DNA of 64,000 bases from Bog-756 sp963745955 (GCA_963745955.1 CAVUZI010000008.1:558001-622000), one strand, 5' to 3'; counted from the stretch's first letter, positions 54,564 through 63,644 are shown. Numbers and translations: made by a program. The notes: generated from the letters alone by a model not told the origin.

Positions 54564-56231
54564 GCCCGGTCACCGTACAGACGCGAATTGAGTGGTCGAT
54601 CCGACTGGCTCGGGCACTGATCGAGGGCGGCTACGAGACCGAGTCGAACCTGGCGCCATTGGTCGAAGAGGCCCGGATCACCGACCAGCCGTTGGCCACG
54701 CTCCTCATCTCCAGACAGCTGGCCATCCCCGGCGTGGTGGTGGGAGCACTGGCCCATCTGGCTCAGATGCCGGCCATCGACCTGTCGGCGATGTCACCGA
54801 GCCCCGAGGCTGCCGCGGCCATGTCCGACGATGTGGCGCGGGAATTCGGGGCCGCTGCCCCTACGCCTCGACGGCAATGTGCTGGCCGTCGCCTTCGGGG
54901 AGCCGCCGTCCGCCGAAGATGTCGAGTCGCTCGCAGCCCGGGTCGGCCATCGGGTCAATGCCGTGCTGGCCGATCCCGTCGTCATCGCCCAGACGTTGTA
55001 CGGGTCCGTCGAGCAGGGCGCCGGCCATGGGTCCGTCTCCGATCTGGGACCCGCCCCGCAGTCACCATTGGTCGACCCCGGTCCCGAGGCGGATGAGGCC
55101 GTCGCAGGCCCTGACGTCTCCCAGCTGCTCGAACGGGGCATCCCCGCGTCGGTGACCGACGGGAGCATGCCTCTTCACATCGACGATCTGCTCCGCTATG
55201 CGGTTTCGGTGGGTGCGTCAGACCTTCACTTGACGGCACAGATGCCCGGTTCGATCCGACTGAATGGGGCCATCCGGTCCATCGAGGGGTGCCCACCCCT
55301 CGACAACGAGACGATCCGCAACATGGTGTTCGGTATCCTGCCGGCGTCGCAGCGTGAGCGGTTCGAAGCGGAGAACGAGCTCGACACCTCGCACTCCATC
55401 GCCGGAGTGGGACGTTTCCGGGTCAATGTGTCGATGCAACGCGGGACCGTCGCCGCCGCCCTCCGACCCATTCCTCACGAGATGCCGGAATTCGACACGT
55501 TGGGCCTTCCCGACACCATCAAGTCGTTCACCGACCTCCGGCGCGGCCTGGTGCTCGTCACCGGTCCGACGGGCTCGGGCAAGTCGACGACCCTGGCATC
55601 GCTGGTTGACATCATCAACCGAACGAAGCCGCTCCACATCGTGACCGTCGAGGACCCGATCGAGTTCCTCCACGATCACAAGCGTTCGATCATCACCCAG
55701 CGGGAGGTCGGCGAGGACACCAACTCATTTTCCGAGGCACTCCGGCGGGTCCTCCGCCAGGATCCCGACGTGATCCTGGTCGGAGAGCTCCGGGACCTCG
55801 AGACCATCTCGATGGCGCTGACCGCTGCAGAGACGGGGCACCTGGTGTTCGGCACGCTCCATACCCAGGACTGTCCTCAGACCATCGACCGGGTGATCGA
55901 CGTGTTCCCCACCAACCAACAGGAGCAGATCCGGGTGATGTTGGCCTCGACCCTGCAGGGTGTCGTCACTCAGCAGCTCATCGTCAACGCCGACGGGACG
56001 GGACGAGTCCCGTGCTCTGAGGTGCTGGTGTGCACCTCGGCCATACGAAATCTGATCCGCCAGTCCAAAACCCACCAGATCTACTCCTTGATGCAGGTCG
56101 GTGGCTCCTTCGGGATGCAGACCATGGATCAGGGGTTGGCCAAGCTGGTCAAGACGCAGGTGATCTCAGAGGGGATTGCCTATGACCGGGCGTCGAACGA
56201 AGAAGATCTTCGCAATCACCTCAACAGTTAG
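54560..56231 (+). pseudogene. Second PilT-like ATPase with an extra N-terminal domain, one frameshift
   Basis: The reconstructed protein of about 556 residues has an N-terminal MshEN-like part (ALIEGGYETESNLAPLVEEA, QLAIPGVVVGALAHLAQMPA, NVLAVAFGEPPSAEDVESLA), then a PilT core: LLRYAVSVGASDLHLTAQMP, FRVNVSMQRGTVAAALRPIP, Walker A GPTGSGKST, VEDPIEFLHDHKRSIITQRE, RQDPDVILVGELRDLETISM and GTLHTQDCPQTIDRVIDVFP. An extra G near 54854 shifts the frame just after VAREFGA. Plain PilT has no such N-terminal domain. It overlaps pilB by four bases and lies before pilC. Confidence 0.88.
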
Positions 56232-56272
56232 TCCCATTCATATAGCCATTCTGATCGACGAAGCGGGGCATC

Positions 56273-57511
56273 GTGGCACTGACATTTGATTACAAGGTCC
56301 GAGACCGGTCTGGGAAGATGGTCGAAGGACAGCTCGACGGCGACAACATGGCGCTCGTGGTGCGACGCCTGCGCGAGATGGGCTACATGCCGATCTCTGT
56401 CACCCCCAAGTCGCAGGTCAATCTCAAGAAAGAGATCAAGATCCCCGGATTCTCGGATCGGGTGAGGCTGCGGGAAGTCTCCGTTGTCACCCGCCAGCTG
56501 TCGACGATGGTCGACTCCGGGCTCTCGGTGGTGCGGTCCCTCGGCATTCTGGCCGGACAGACGGAGAATCCGACGCTGGCTCGGGTCCTGGACGACGTCC
56601 GGCTCGATCTCGAGCACGGATCGTCGCTGTCGGCGGCCTGCGCCAAGCATCCGAAGGTGTTCTCCAATCTGTTCTGCACGCTGGTCCAGGCCGGCGAAGC
56701 GGGCGGTAACCTCGACGATGTACTGAAGAGCCTGGCCGACACCATCGAGAAGCAGGCCCAGCTCAACCGGACCATCCGATCGGCCATGACCTACCCGGCG
56801 GTGGTCTTCAGCGTGATGGTGATCATCTTCACCGCCATGATCGTCTTCATCGTGCCGGTGTTCTCGAAACTGTTCAACGGGTTGGGCGGAAAGCTTCCCC
56901 TGCCCACCCGGATCGTGATCAAGATCTCGAACATCATCACCAGCCCGTGGATCCTGGTCATCATCGCGTTCATCGTCGTCGGGATCATCGCCCTCAGAAG
57001 ATGGATCACCACCGACGAGGGCCGGCGCAAATGGGATCGGTTCCTGCTGAGACCACCGGTGTTCGGTCCCCTGTTCCACAAGGTGGCCCTGGCCCGCATG
57101 ACTGGAACGCTGGCCTCGCTCATCGGCTCGGGGGTCCCCATCCTCGAGTCCCTGGACATCGCGGCCGACACCTCCGGCAACCGGACGGTGGGTGACGTGC
57201 TCCTCGAAGCGAAGAAGGGGGTCCGTGAGGGTCGTCCGCTGGCCGATCCTCTGCGGGAGCACGAAGCCGTGATTCCCCCTCTGGTCGTCCAGATGATCGA
57301 GGTCGGTGAGCAGACCGGTGCCTTGGACGGGATGCTCAAGAAGGTGGGCGAGTTCTACGACCAGGAGGTCGAAGCCACGGTCAACAATCTCACCGCCCTG
57401 CTCGAGCCCATGCTCACGGTGTGCATGGGCGTGATGGTCGGAGCCATGGTGATCTCGCTGTACTTGCCCATGTTCGACTACATCAAGCTGGTCCCGACCG
57501 GAGGGAGTTGA
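56273..57511 (+). CDS. pilC: PilC inner-membrane platform protein
   Basis: The 412-residue protein has two T2SSF domains. Marks are FDYKVRDRSGKMVEGQLDGD, VSVVTRQLSTMVDSGLSVVR, VFSNLFCTLVQAGEAGGNLD, then the helix AVVFSVMVIIFTAMIVFIVP, a second domain with ARMTGTLASLIGSGVPILES and VVQMIEVGEQTGALDGMLKK, and the closing helix MVGAMVISLYLPMFDYI. It starts at GTG 56273. PilC is the platform on which PilB and PilT act. Confidence 0.94.
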   Translation: MALTFDYKVRDRSGKMVEGQLDGDNMALVVRRLREMGYMPISVTPKSQVNLKKEIKIPGFSDRVRLREVSVVTRQLSTMVDSGLSVVRSLGILAGQTENPTLARVLDDVRLDLEHGSSLSAACAKHPKVFSNLFCTLVQAGEAGGNLDDVLKSLADTIEKQAQLNRTIRSAMTYPAVVFSVMVIIFTAMIVFIVPVFSKLFNGLGGKLPLPTRIVIKISNIITSPWILVIIAFIVVGIIALRRWITTDEGRRKWDRFLLRPPVFGPLFHKVALARMTGTLASLIGSGVPILESLDIAADTSGNRTVGDVLLEAKKGVREGRPLADPLREHEAVIPPLVVQMIEVGEQTGALDGMLKKVGEFYDQEVEATVNNLTALLEPMLTVCMGVMVGAMVISLYLPMFDYIKLVPTGGS

Positions 57512-57601
57512 TCCGGTCCGGGCCGCGAATACATGCTCGAAATCGAAGCAATGTCTTGCGAAGGTGACAACCGTAACAATACAGTTGAAAATGAGTTTTA
57601 G

Positions 57602-57621
57602 TTCACCATCAACTTGGTGAA
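57602..57621 (+). terminator. Inverted repeat after pilC
   Basis: TTCACCA (57602-57608) and TGGTGAA (57615-57621) form a perfect 7-base stem with a 6-base loop, 91 bases after the pilC stop. There is no T-run, so it could be a terminator, a processing site or a protein-binding site. Confidence 0.4.
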
Positions 57622-57909
57622 TCAGGACGACGAGGGGCACTCGGCATGTCTTGGTTCTTCGTGAATTGACGCGTCGGAAGGCGGATGTGGAGCGTGAGCA
57701 TCGTTGATCGCCGTGTGAATGCGGCCCACCGCGATCTGCCTCTTGATCTCCGGCTCCTGCCTCGAACGCCGCTTCGTTCCATCGGCTCTGGATCGATGGC
57801 CATCGTTCATTTGTCATCAACCGGAAAGGGGAGATTGTCGTTCAGTTGTTTCTAAAGATTCATAAGAAATTGGACGATAGAAGCACCGAATGTCCTTCTG
57901 GCATTCACA

Positions 57910-57925
57910 CATTGATGCATCAATG
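57910..57925 (+). promoter_or_regulatory. Perfect 16-base palindrome just upstream of pilA
   Basis: CATTGATGCATCAATG is fully self-complementary and ends 18 bases before the pilA start codon and only a few bases before its GAGGAGG ribosome site. It could be an operator or an RNA stem that affects translation. Confidence 0.6.
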
Positions 57926-57943
57926 ACCTTGAGGAGGCAACAA

Positions 57944-58591
57944 ATGTATTCATCGGTATTCGAGCGCCTGAGTGCCAGGCGAGATGGGGCAGGGGAGTCC
58001 GGTGCAGATGCCGGTTTCACCCTCATCGAGCTCATGGTGGTCCTGTTGATCATGGCCATCCTGCTCGCCATCGCCATCCCGACGTTTCTCGGGGTGTCCA
58101 GCTCGGCGAACGACCGTGCGGCTCAGTCCAACCTGAACACCGCGCTGACCAACGCCAAGAGCTACTACGACGGCAACAGCCAGTCCTTCGGCACCTCGAC
58201 GGTTGCAGGCGCCAACGCCACCGCCCTCACGGGCGCTCTGGCCACGCAGGAGCCCAGTGTTCAGTGGACCACCGGCGCGTCGACTGGTTCGGGCGATATC
58301 TCCGTCTATGTGGCCACTGACGGAAGCGCCGTCGTGCTGGCTTCGAAGTCGACGACCGGCAATTGCTGGTATCTGATTGACGTGGAGCAGGGGCCAGAGG
58401 CCGATACGGTGATTTCCGCCTTCGACTCAACCGCTGGCGTCACTGTCACCGGGGCAGGCACGTGGTACGGCGTTTCCAAGGCCGCTTCGTGCACCGCCGC
58501 CACCGGTGTGGCCCAGAGCACGGCAACACCTCCGGCTGCGACTGCGACGGCGTCCTTGTTCAAGGGTACGGGCGGCTTCCCGTCGGCGTAA
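57944..58591 (+). CDS. pilA: Major type IV pilin (prepilin) PilA
   Basis: The 215-residue prepilin has a 24-residue leader ending ESGADAG, then FTLIELMVVLLIMAILLAIA, with Glu at +5 and the N-methylation site Phe at +1. A globular domain rich in Ala, Ser, Thr and Gly follows, with two cysteines (TTGNCWYLIDV and KAASCTAAT) that probably form a disulphide. GAGGAGG lies seven bases before the ATG at 57944, so that start is preferred to 57890. A strong inverted repeat ends the gene. Confidence 0.94.
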   Translation: MYSSVFERLSARRDGAGESGADAGFTLIELMVVLLIMAILLAIAIPTFLGVSSSANDRAAQSNLNTALTNAKSYYDGNSQSFGTSTVAGANATALTGALATQEPSVQWTTGASTGSGDISVYVATDGSAVVLASKSTTGNCWYLIDVEQGPEADTVISAFDSTAGVTVTGAGTWYGVSKAASCTAATGVAQSTATPPAATATASLFKGTGGFPSA

Positions 58592-58641
58592 CAGTGGTAG
58601 TTCGGTAGGAGAGCATCTTCTCCTCCGTACGTATGTCTGAC

Positions 58642-58675
58642 AGCGTGCCCCTCTTCCTCGGAAGAGGGGCACGCT
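58642..58675 (+). terminator. Strong hairpin terminator after pilA
   Basis: AGCGTGCCCCTCTTCC (58642-58657) and its exact complement (58660-58675) form a 16-base stem with a TC loop, about 50 bases after the pilA stop. No U-run follows, as is common in actinobacteria. Confidence 0.75.
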
Positions 58676-58731
58676 GCATCAGGCCGGTCGTTGCGCACCT
58701 GCCTGTCGGCGATGATTGATAAGGGAGCGGC

Positions 58732-60159
58732 ATGAGCGCGACAACGCTCGATCTCGGACAACACCTGGACCGGTCACCCGGTGATCCGGCGGCCGCCGCC
58801 AGACGGAGGGCGTTGTTGATCGCGCGGATGGCACGCCGGCGGTGGCCACTGCTGGCCACCGCCGTGATGTTCGCCTTGGGACTTGCCTATATGTTCGCGT
58901 GGGGACCTTTGTTCAGAGCCGAGTCCTTTTGGGCGACACCGTCCGATGTCTGGTCGGTCTTCCGGGGTGCCCACTACGTCGGTTGGGGATACATCGGTGG
59001 GGTCTACACGCCGTCGAACCAAATCGTGGCCTTCCCCGGGATGGAGGTACTGCTGTCCCCGGTGGCCATGCTTTCAGGACACCTCGGTCTGTCGGAGTCG
59101 TACAACCCCATCTTTCTGGCACGGCCCACCGCGGCACTGCTCCTCCAGCCGGCCGAGTTTCTCCTGACCAGTTCGGTGGTCTTTGCCACGGACGCGTTGG
59201 CTGAACGACTGGACGTTCCCGGACGACGCCGGATCTCTCTCTGCTTCGCCGTGGCGTTGATCGCCTTTCCGGTGGGTGCACTGTGGGGGCACGCCGAAGA
59301 CGCTCTGGCCATGACGTGTTGCATCTATGCCCTGGTCGCCATGCTCGATCGCAAGTGGTCCCACTGTGGGTGGCTGCTGGGTTTCGGGATCGTCATACAG
59401 CCGTTGGTCCTGCTGCTGCTCCCATTGTTCGTGGGGGCCTCTCCAGCCGGGCAGCGGGCCATGGTGGCGGTCCGATCGGCCGCCCTTTCTGTCCTGTTGC
59501 TCACCGTGGCATTCATGGGGAACCCGTCCGGCACCTACCGCGCCCTGGTGCAGCAACCAGCCGATCCAGTGGAGAACCACGTGACCCCGTGGCTGGCCCT
59601 GGCCCCCAAACTGGCCAGCGGGAGCGTTCGGGCGGGTTCCGTCGTTTCGGTCGTACATCGCCACAGCCACTTCGTACTGTCGAGCACGCCCGGTGAGATC
59701 CACCAGGCAGTAGTTGTCACCGGTGGGCTGGGGCGGTCCCTTTACACGATCCTGGCCGTGCTGGCCGGCATCTACGTCTGGCGTCGCCCACAGACCCAGA
59801 TGAGACTTCTCTGGTTGGCAGCCGCGATCCTGTCGGCCCGCTGCTTCTTCGAGGCCGTGATGTGCCCCTACTACCTCGCCCCCCCGCTGTTCCTGGCCCT
59901 GGTGATGGTGGCCCGCTCCAACCGGCCGCGGTTCTGGTCGGCGGTGGCCATCGCGCTGGCGACATCGGTCTACGCCTACTTCCACCTCAGCCCGTGGGTG
60001 TGGTGGTTGCCGGTGGTGGCCGGTCTCGCTGCCGTGCTGGCTATCGGCTACCCGGGTGGGGGATCCATCGCGCCGCAGAGGGAAGAGTCGAGCGAATCCG
60101 AGGCCGTGACCCTTGTGAAGGGCGGCGATCGGAGTCGGGAGCCCACGGCGGTTCGTTAA
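58732..60159 (+). CDS. Multi-pass membrane protein, GT87/DUF2029-like
   Basis: The 475-residue protein has about ten hydrophobic helices, beginning PLLATAVMFALGLAYMFAWG. It resembles polyprenol-phosphate-sugar-dependent glycosyltransferases of the GT-C fold (DUF2029/GT87), with GVYTPSNQIVAFPGMEVLLS in the first loop and an acid-containing GALWGHAEDALAMTCCIYAL, a plausible metal/acceptor loop. The C-terminal 35 residues are charged and cytoplasmic. It follows pilA by 140 bases after the terminator. A role in sugar transfer to the pilin or cell envelope is inferred only from position. Confidence 0.65.
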   Translation: MSATTLDLGQHLDRSPGDPAAAARRRALLIARMARRRWPLLATAVMFALGLAYMFAWGPLFRAESFWATPSDVWSVFRGAHYVGWGYIGGVYTPSNQIVAFPGMEVLLSPVAMLSGHLGLSESYNPIFLARPTAALLLQPAEFLLTSSVVFATDALAERLDVPGRRRISLCFAVALIAFPVGALWGHAEDALAMTCCIYALVAMLDRKWSHCGWLLGFGIVIQPLVLLLLPLFVGASPAGQRAMVAVRSAALSVLLLTVAFMGNPSGTYRALVQQPADPVENHVTPWLALAPKLASGSVRAGSVVSVVHRHSHFVLSSTPGEIHQAVVVTGGLGRSLYTILAVLAGIYVWRRPQTQMRLLWLAAAILSARCFFEAVMCPYYLAPPLFLALVMVARSNRPRFWSAVAIALATSVYAYFHLSPWVWWLPVVAGLAAVLAIGYPGGGSIAPQREESSESEAVTLVKGGDRSREPTAVR

Positions 60160-60175
60160 ATCCCGGCCGCCGACC

Positions 60176-61540
60176 TCAGAGCGGCCCCACCGTGTGCTTG
60201 CGGCCGGGCAGGTGCTCACGGGCCGTCTCCAACGTGCGCAGGGCACCGGCCACCACCTCCCGGGTGTCGTCTGGGTCGATCACCGCATCGACGAATCCCC
60301 GCTCGGAGGCCTGCCAGGGGGTGAGGAACCGCTTGGCGTACTCGTCCCGGAGGGTCTCCTGCTCGTCGGCACCGGCTGTGCGGTGGAGGATCTGCACCGC
60401 GCCTTCGGCCCCCATGACGGCGATTTCGGCGCCCGGCCACGCGAAGCACAGGTCGTTCCCGAGCCCCTTCGAGTCCATGACGATGTAGGCCCCCCCGAAG
60501 GCCTTTCTGAGGATCACGCACACCCTGGGCACGGTGGCCTCGGAGTAGGCGAAGGCGAGCTCGGCGCCGTGCCGGATCATGCCCCTCCACTCGAGATCCT
60601 TTCCGGGCAGGAAGCCGGGCGTGTCCACCAGCGTCACCAACGGCAGGTTGAACGAGTCGCAGAACCGAACGAACCGGGCACCTTTCTGTGAGGCGGCGAT
60701 GTCCAGCGTGCCGGCCAGGGCCTGCGGCTGGTTGGCCACGAAGCCCACCGACCGGCCGCCGATGCGGCCCAGTGCCGTGACCAGCTGGGGCGACCATCTG
60801 GTCCACAACTCGGTCACATCCTGGTCGTCAGCCAGTTCGGCGGCCACCCGGCGCACGTCGTAGGAGCTGGTGGCCCGGGACGGAATGATCTCGCGAAGCG
60901 CGCCCGGAACCCGCTCCGCCGGGATGGAGCCGTCGAACGGTCCGAGCGGGGCCAGCTCGTCGGCGTTGGCCGGGAGCAGGCTCAAGAGGTGCTCCACGTG
61001 GGCCATGGCATCTTCCTCGGTGGCCGACTCGATGGCGCACAGCCCGCTCGACCGGGCGTGCATGGCCGTCCCCCCGAGCTGGTGGATCCCGATGCGCACC
61101 CCGGTGAACTCCTCGACCATGGCCGGCCCGGAGACGAAGGCGAAGGCGTCGGAGGTCATGACGACCAGATCGGCCAGTCCGAGCAGCAGGGCGGGCCCCG
61201 ACAAGGCGGGACCGGTCACCACCACCACCACCGGGACCATGCCCGAGCAATTGGTCACCGCCCTGGCCGCGCTGCCCCATCCGTGCAGCGAGGCCACGCC
61301 TTCGGAGACGTCGGCACCGCTGGAGGCCAGCACCATGACCAGCGGGATCCTGAAGGTCAGGGCCGATGCGGCTGCCACCCGGATGGTCTCGCCGTCCTCG
61401 ACGGACAGTGCTCCGCGTCGGACGGTGGACACCGACCGCACCACCATGGCCGGCCGGTCACCGAGCTCCTCGACCCCGGCCTGTACCGATCCGGTGACGA
61501 GCCGTCGGAACATCGGCGCCACGGGCGCTTCGAGGGTCAC
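60176..61540 (-). CDS. Acyl-CoA carboxylase carboxyltransferase subunit
   Basis: The 454-residue protein has two crotonase-like halves. The first half has SSGADVSEGVASLHGWGSAA, VVVVVTGPALSGPALLLGLA and DAFAFVSGPAMVEEFTGVRI. The second half has GFVANQPQALAGTLDIAASQ, CDSFNLPLVTLVDTPGFLPG, FGGAYIVMDSKGLGNDLCFA and DEYAKRFLTPWQASERGFVD. This is the biotin-dependent acetyl/propionyl-CoA carboxylase beta family. It begins at GTG 61540. No biotin carboxylase gene is adjacent. Propionyl-CoA from sterol side chains would be one possible substrate, but it lies far from that region. Confidence 0.88.
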   Translation of the reverse strand: MTLEAPVAPMFRRLVTGSVQAGVEELGDRPAMVVRSVSTVRRGALSVEDGETIRVAAASALTFRIPLVMVLASSGADVSEGVASLHGWGSAARAVTNCSGMVPVVVVVTGPALSGPALLLGLADLVVMTSDAFAFVSGPAMVEEFTGVRIGIHQLGGTAMHARSSGLCAIESATEEDAMAHVEHLLSLLPANADELAPLGPFDGSIPAERVPGALREIIPSRATSSYDVRRVAAELADDQDVTELWTRWSPQLVTALGRIGGRSVGFVANQPQALAGTLDIAASQKGARFVRFCDSFNLPLVTLVDTPGFLPGKDLEWRGMIRHGAELAFAYSEATVPRVCVILRKAFGGAYIVMDSKGLGNDLCFAWPGAEIAVMGAEGAVQILHRTAGADEQETLRDEYAKRFLTPWQASERGFVDAVIDPDDTREVVAGALRTLETAREHLPGRKHTVGPL

Positions 61541-61593
61541 TGGACCATGCTACGGAACCGACGACGAGGGAGCCGTGCATACCCGTCGGGGGG

Positions 61594-62634
61594 TCATCGT
61601 TCGGGTTGCGAGCCGTCCGGGGGCTCGGCTCCGCCCTTCGAGTGATCCGACCGGTCATCGTCGGGCGATGGGTCGGTGATCGAGTCGTCCTCACGGCCTG
61701 CGCCCGAGCCGGGCCCCGGACCGGGTTGCGGGTGTTGCGGGTCCGGCTCGACCGGCGGACCCGCCCGACCGGTCCGGTCCCTCGCGCTCTGCCGGTCGAC
61801 CCGCTCGAATTGCCGCTCGACGTCGGCCCACACCAGGGTCTCGCTCGTGTCGATCTCATCGTCGGACCTCGGTGCCCGGGCCAGGACCACGGCCCCCACC
61901 GTGAGGAGCACGAACAGCATGGTCAGTTTGGACACGAACCCGGAGATCTGTTGATCGTTGAGCGGTCGCAGTCCGATGGCGGCATGGGACCTGGCGAACT
62001 CCGGGTAGAGCGGTCGTCTCGAGAAGATGTAGATGAACGAGAGGAAGGCGGGGACCACCGCCTGGGCCACCAGGTAGCCGAAGCGGATCACCGGCTTCGG
62101 CCGGGTGAGGCCGGGTACGCGCCCGAGGACCGGGATCCACAGCACCAGGCCGGCCACCACGATGACCAGGTCGAGCACACCCCGGGCCACCGGCGACGAT
62201 GCCTCCGCCCGGACCATCACCGGCGTCATCGAGCCGATGACCAGCACGGTGACCGTGGCGATGGCCACCAGGGGCCGTTGCACCTGGGTGAGGACCATGT
62301 CCACCGGGGCGGGACGGGTGATCCACTGGAGGACGTCATAGGGAAGGCCGGACAGGAGCATCGGCGCCACCGCCATCAGCAGGATCAGCCGTTGTGTGAC
62401 CAGCGCGATGAGGGACCAGTGGGCGGCGAGGTCGGCCACCGGCCAGGTGAGCGCGACCACCAACGCCAGACAGGCACCGCCGAAGGTGACGATCTGTCGT
62501 CTCGTCCAAGGGATCGGAGGTCGACCGGTGCGAACCAGGCGACGGTGGCCGCCCACGACCAGGGCCACGCCCACCACCAGGACGACCCACACCGCCAGAT
62601 GGGGATCCCAGGCATAGGGTCCGGGCGTCCCCAC
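61594..62634 (-). CDS. CtaG-type cytochrome c oxidase assembly protein
   Basis: The 346-residue protein has seven to nine hydrophobic helices. Family features of the caa3-type CtaG are YAWDPHLAVWVVLVVGVALV, LIALVTQRLILLMAVAPMLL, the middle helix WIPVLGRVPG, and VPAFLSFIYIFSRRPLYPEF. The C-terminal 90 residues are disordered, Pro/Gly/Asp-rich. It is thought to help insert copper or heme into cytochrome oxidase. It starts at GTG 62634, divergent from pafB by about 40 bases. Confidence 0.88.
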   Translation of the reverse strand: MGTPGPYAWDPHLAVWVVLVVGVALVVGGHRRLVRTGRPPIPWTRRQIVTFGGACLALVVALTWPVADLAAHWSLIALVTQRLILLMAVAPMLLSGLPYDVLQWITRPAPVDMVLTQVQRPLVAIATVTVLVIGSMTPVMVRAEASSPVARGVLDLVIVVAGLVLWIPVLGRVPGLTRPKPVIRFGYLVAQAVVPAFLSFIYIFSRRPLYPEFARSHAAIGLRPLNDQQISGFVSKLTMLFVLLTVGAVVLARAPRSDDEIDTSETLVWADVERQFERVDRQSARDRTGRAGPPVEPDPQHPQPGPGPGSGAGREDDSITDPSPDDDRSDHSKGGAEPPDGSQPER

Positions 62635-62672
62635 CGTCAGGACCTGGCCCGTCGCGCCCTAGATTGACCGAG

Positions 62673-63644
62673 GTGCAACGTCTTGATCGGCTCGAACGGG
62701 TCACCGACCTGTTGTTGGTGCTTCTCGACGCGCCGCGCCCGCTCAGCCTGCGCGAGATCGCCGACCGGGTGCCGGGATATCCCGACACCCACGGGGCCCG
62801 CCGTCAGGCGTTCGAACGGGACAAGAGGCTGTTGCGGGACGAGGGGGTGCCCGTGCTGGTGGTCCCGATCGGTGGGGAGGAGCAGCTCGGGTACCGCGTC
62901 GACCCCGACTCCTACTACCTTCCCGACCTCGGTTTGGAGGCAGAGGAACAGGCCGCCTTGAACCTGGCCGTTGCCGGAGTCCACCTCGGCGAGCCTATCG
63001 GCCGGGATGCGTTGCTGAAGCTGGGGGCCGGCGGGGAGTCGCCCGTCCGCTCCGACGCCACCCCGCTGGTGGACCTGCGGTCGGTCGACGGGTTGCCGGC
63101 CCTACCGCTCGTCTTCGACGCCATCCGGCAACGGGCAGCCCTGCGATTCGACTACCGGGGTGAACAGCGCCACGTGGACGTGGCCGGTCTCCGGTTCCGC
63201 AACGGCCGCTGGTACGTGATCGGCTTCGACCGCGACCGGGGGGAGGCCCGCACCTTCCGGGTCGACCGGATCGCCGGCTCACCCGAGCTCGACGCCCCGG
63301 ACTCCGCGCAGCTTCCTGACGGCTTCGACGTCGACCTGGCCTTCTCGCGCGATCCGTGGCAGTTCGGCGACGGCGAGGAGGTCGAGGTCGACGTGCTGGT
63401 CGATGGAGCCGAATCGGGCCGGGTGGCCACCGAGCTGGGCGAGGATGCCGTGGTCGAGCACCGCGACGACGGCGCCGTGGTGGTGCGCCTGTCGGTCACC
63501 GATCCGGAAGCGCTCGTCCTCTGGGTGGTCGACCTGTTGGACCATGCCGAAGTGCTGGCGCCCGATTCCGTCCGCAGCGCGGTGATCGAGCGGCTCGAGT
63601 CCATCGTCGCCCGCGCCCCTGGCGCCGGGGCACCTCGACGATGA
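62673..63644 (+). CDS. pafB: PafB-like WYL-domain transcriptional regulator
   Basis: The 323-residue protein has an N-terminal winged helix (VTDLLLVLLDAPRPLSLREI) and a WYL domain (QRAALRFDYRGEQRHVDVAG, GLRFRNGRWYVIGFDRDRGE, ARTFRVDRIAGSPEL). In mycobacteria PafB/PafC activates the RecA-independent DNA-damage response. A -10-like TAGATT at 62660-62665 ends seven bases before GTG 62673, which would make a leaderless mRNA beginning at that GTG. TTG 62664 is the alternative start. ATGA couples it to pafC. Confidence 0.88.
   Translation: MQRLDRLERVTDLLLVLLDAPRPLSLREIADRVPGYPDTHGARRQAFERDKRLLRDEGVPVLVVPIGGEEQLGYRVDPDSYYLPDLGLEAEEQAALNLAVAGVHLGEPIGRDALLKLGAGGESPVRSDATPLVDLRSVDGLPALPLVFDAIRQRAALRFDYRGEQRHVDVAGLRFRNGRWYVIGFDRDRGEARTFRVDRIAGSPELDAPDSAQLPDGFDVDLAFSRDPWQFGDGEEVEVDVLVDGAESGRVATELGEDAVVEHRDDGAVVVRLSVTDPEALVLWVVDLLDHAEVLAPDSVRSAVIERLESIVARAPGAGAPRR

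Larger units (their letters stand above)
57512..57943. other. Long AT-richer leader region of pilA
   Basis: The 430 bases between pilC and pilA contain no gene. They are clearly richer in A and T than the surroundings from about 57540 to 57605 and from 57800 to 57940. Two inverted repeats (listed separately) lie in it. It probably carries the pilA promoter, but no -35/-10 pair was clear. Confidence 0.5.

Noticed and set aside
19459..54900. Programmed ribosomal frameshifting as an explanation for the broken genes
   Set aside because: The breaks lie at many unrelated sites, lack a common slippery heptamer and affect families that are never frameshifted elsewhere.
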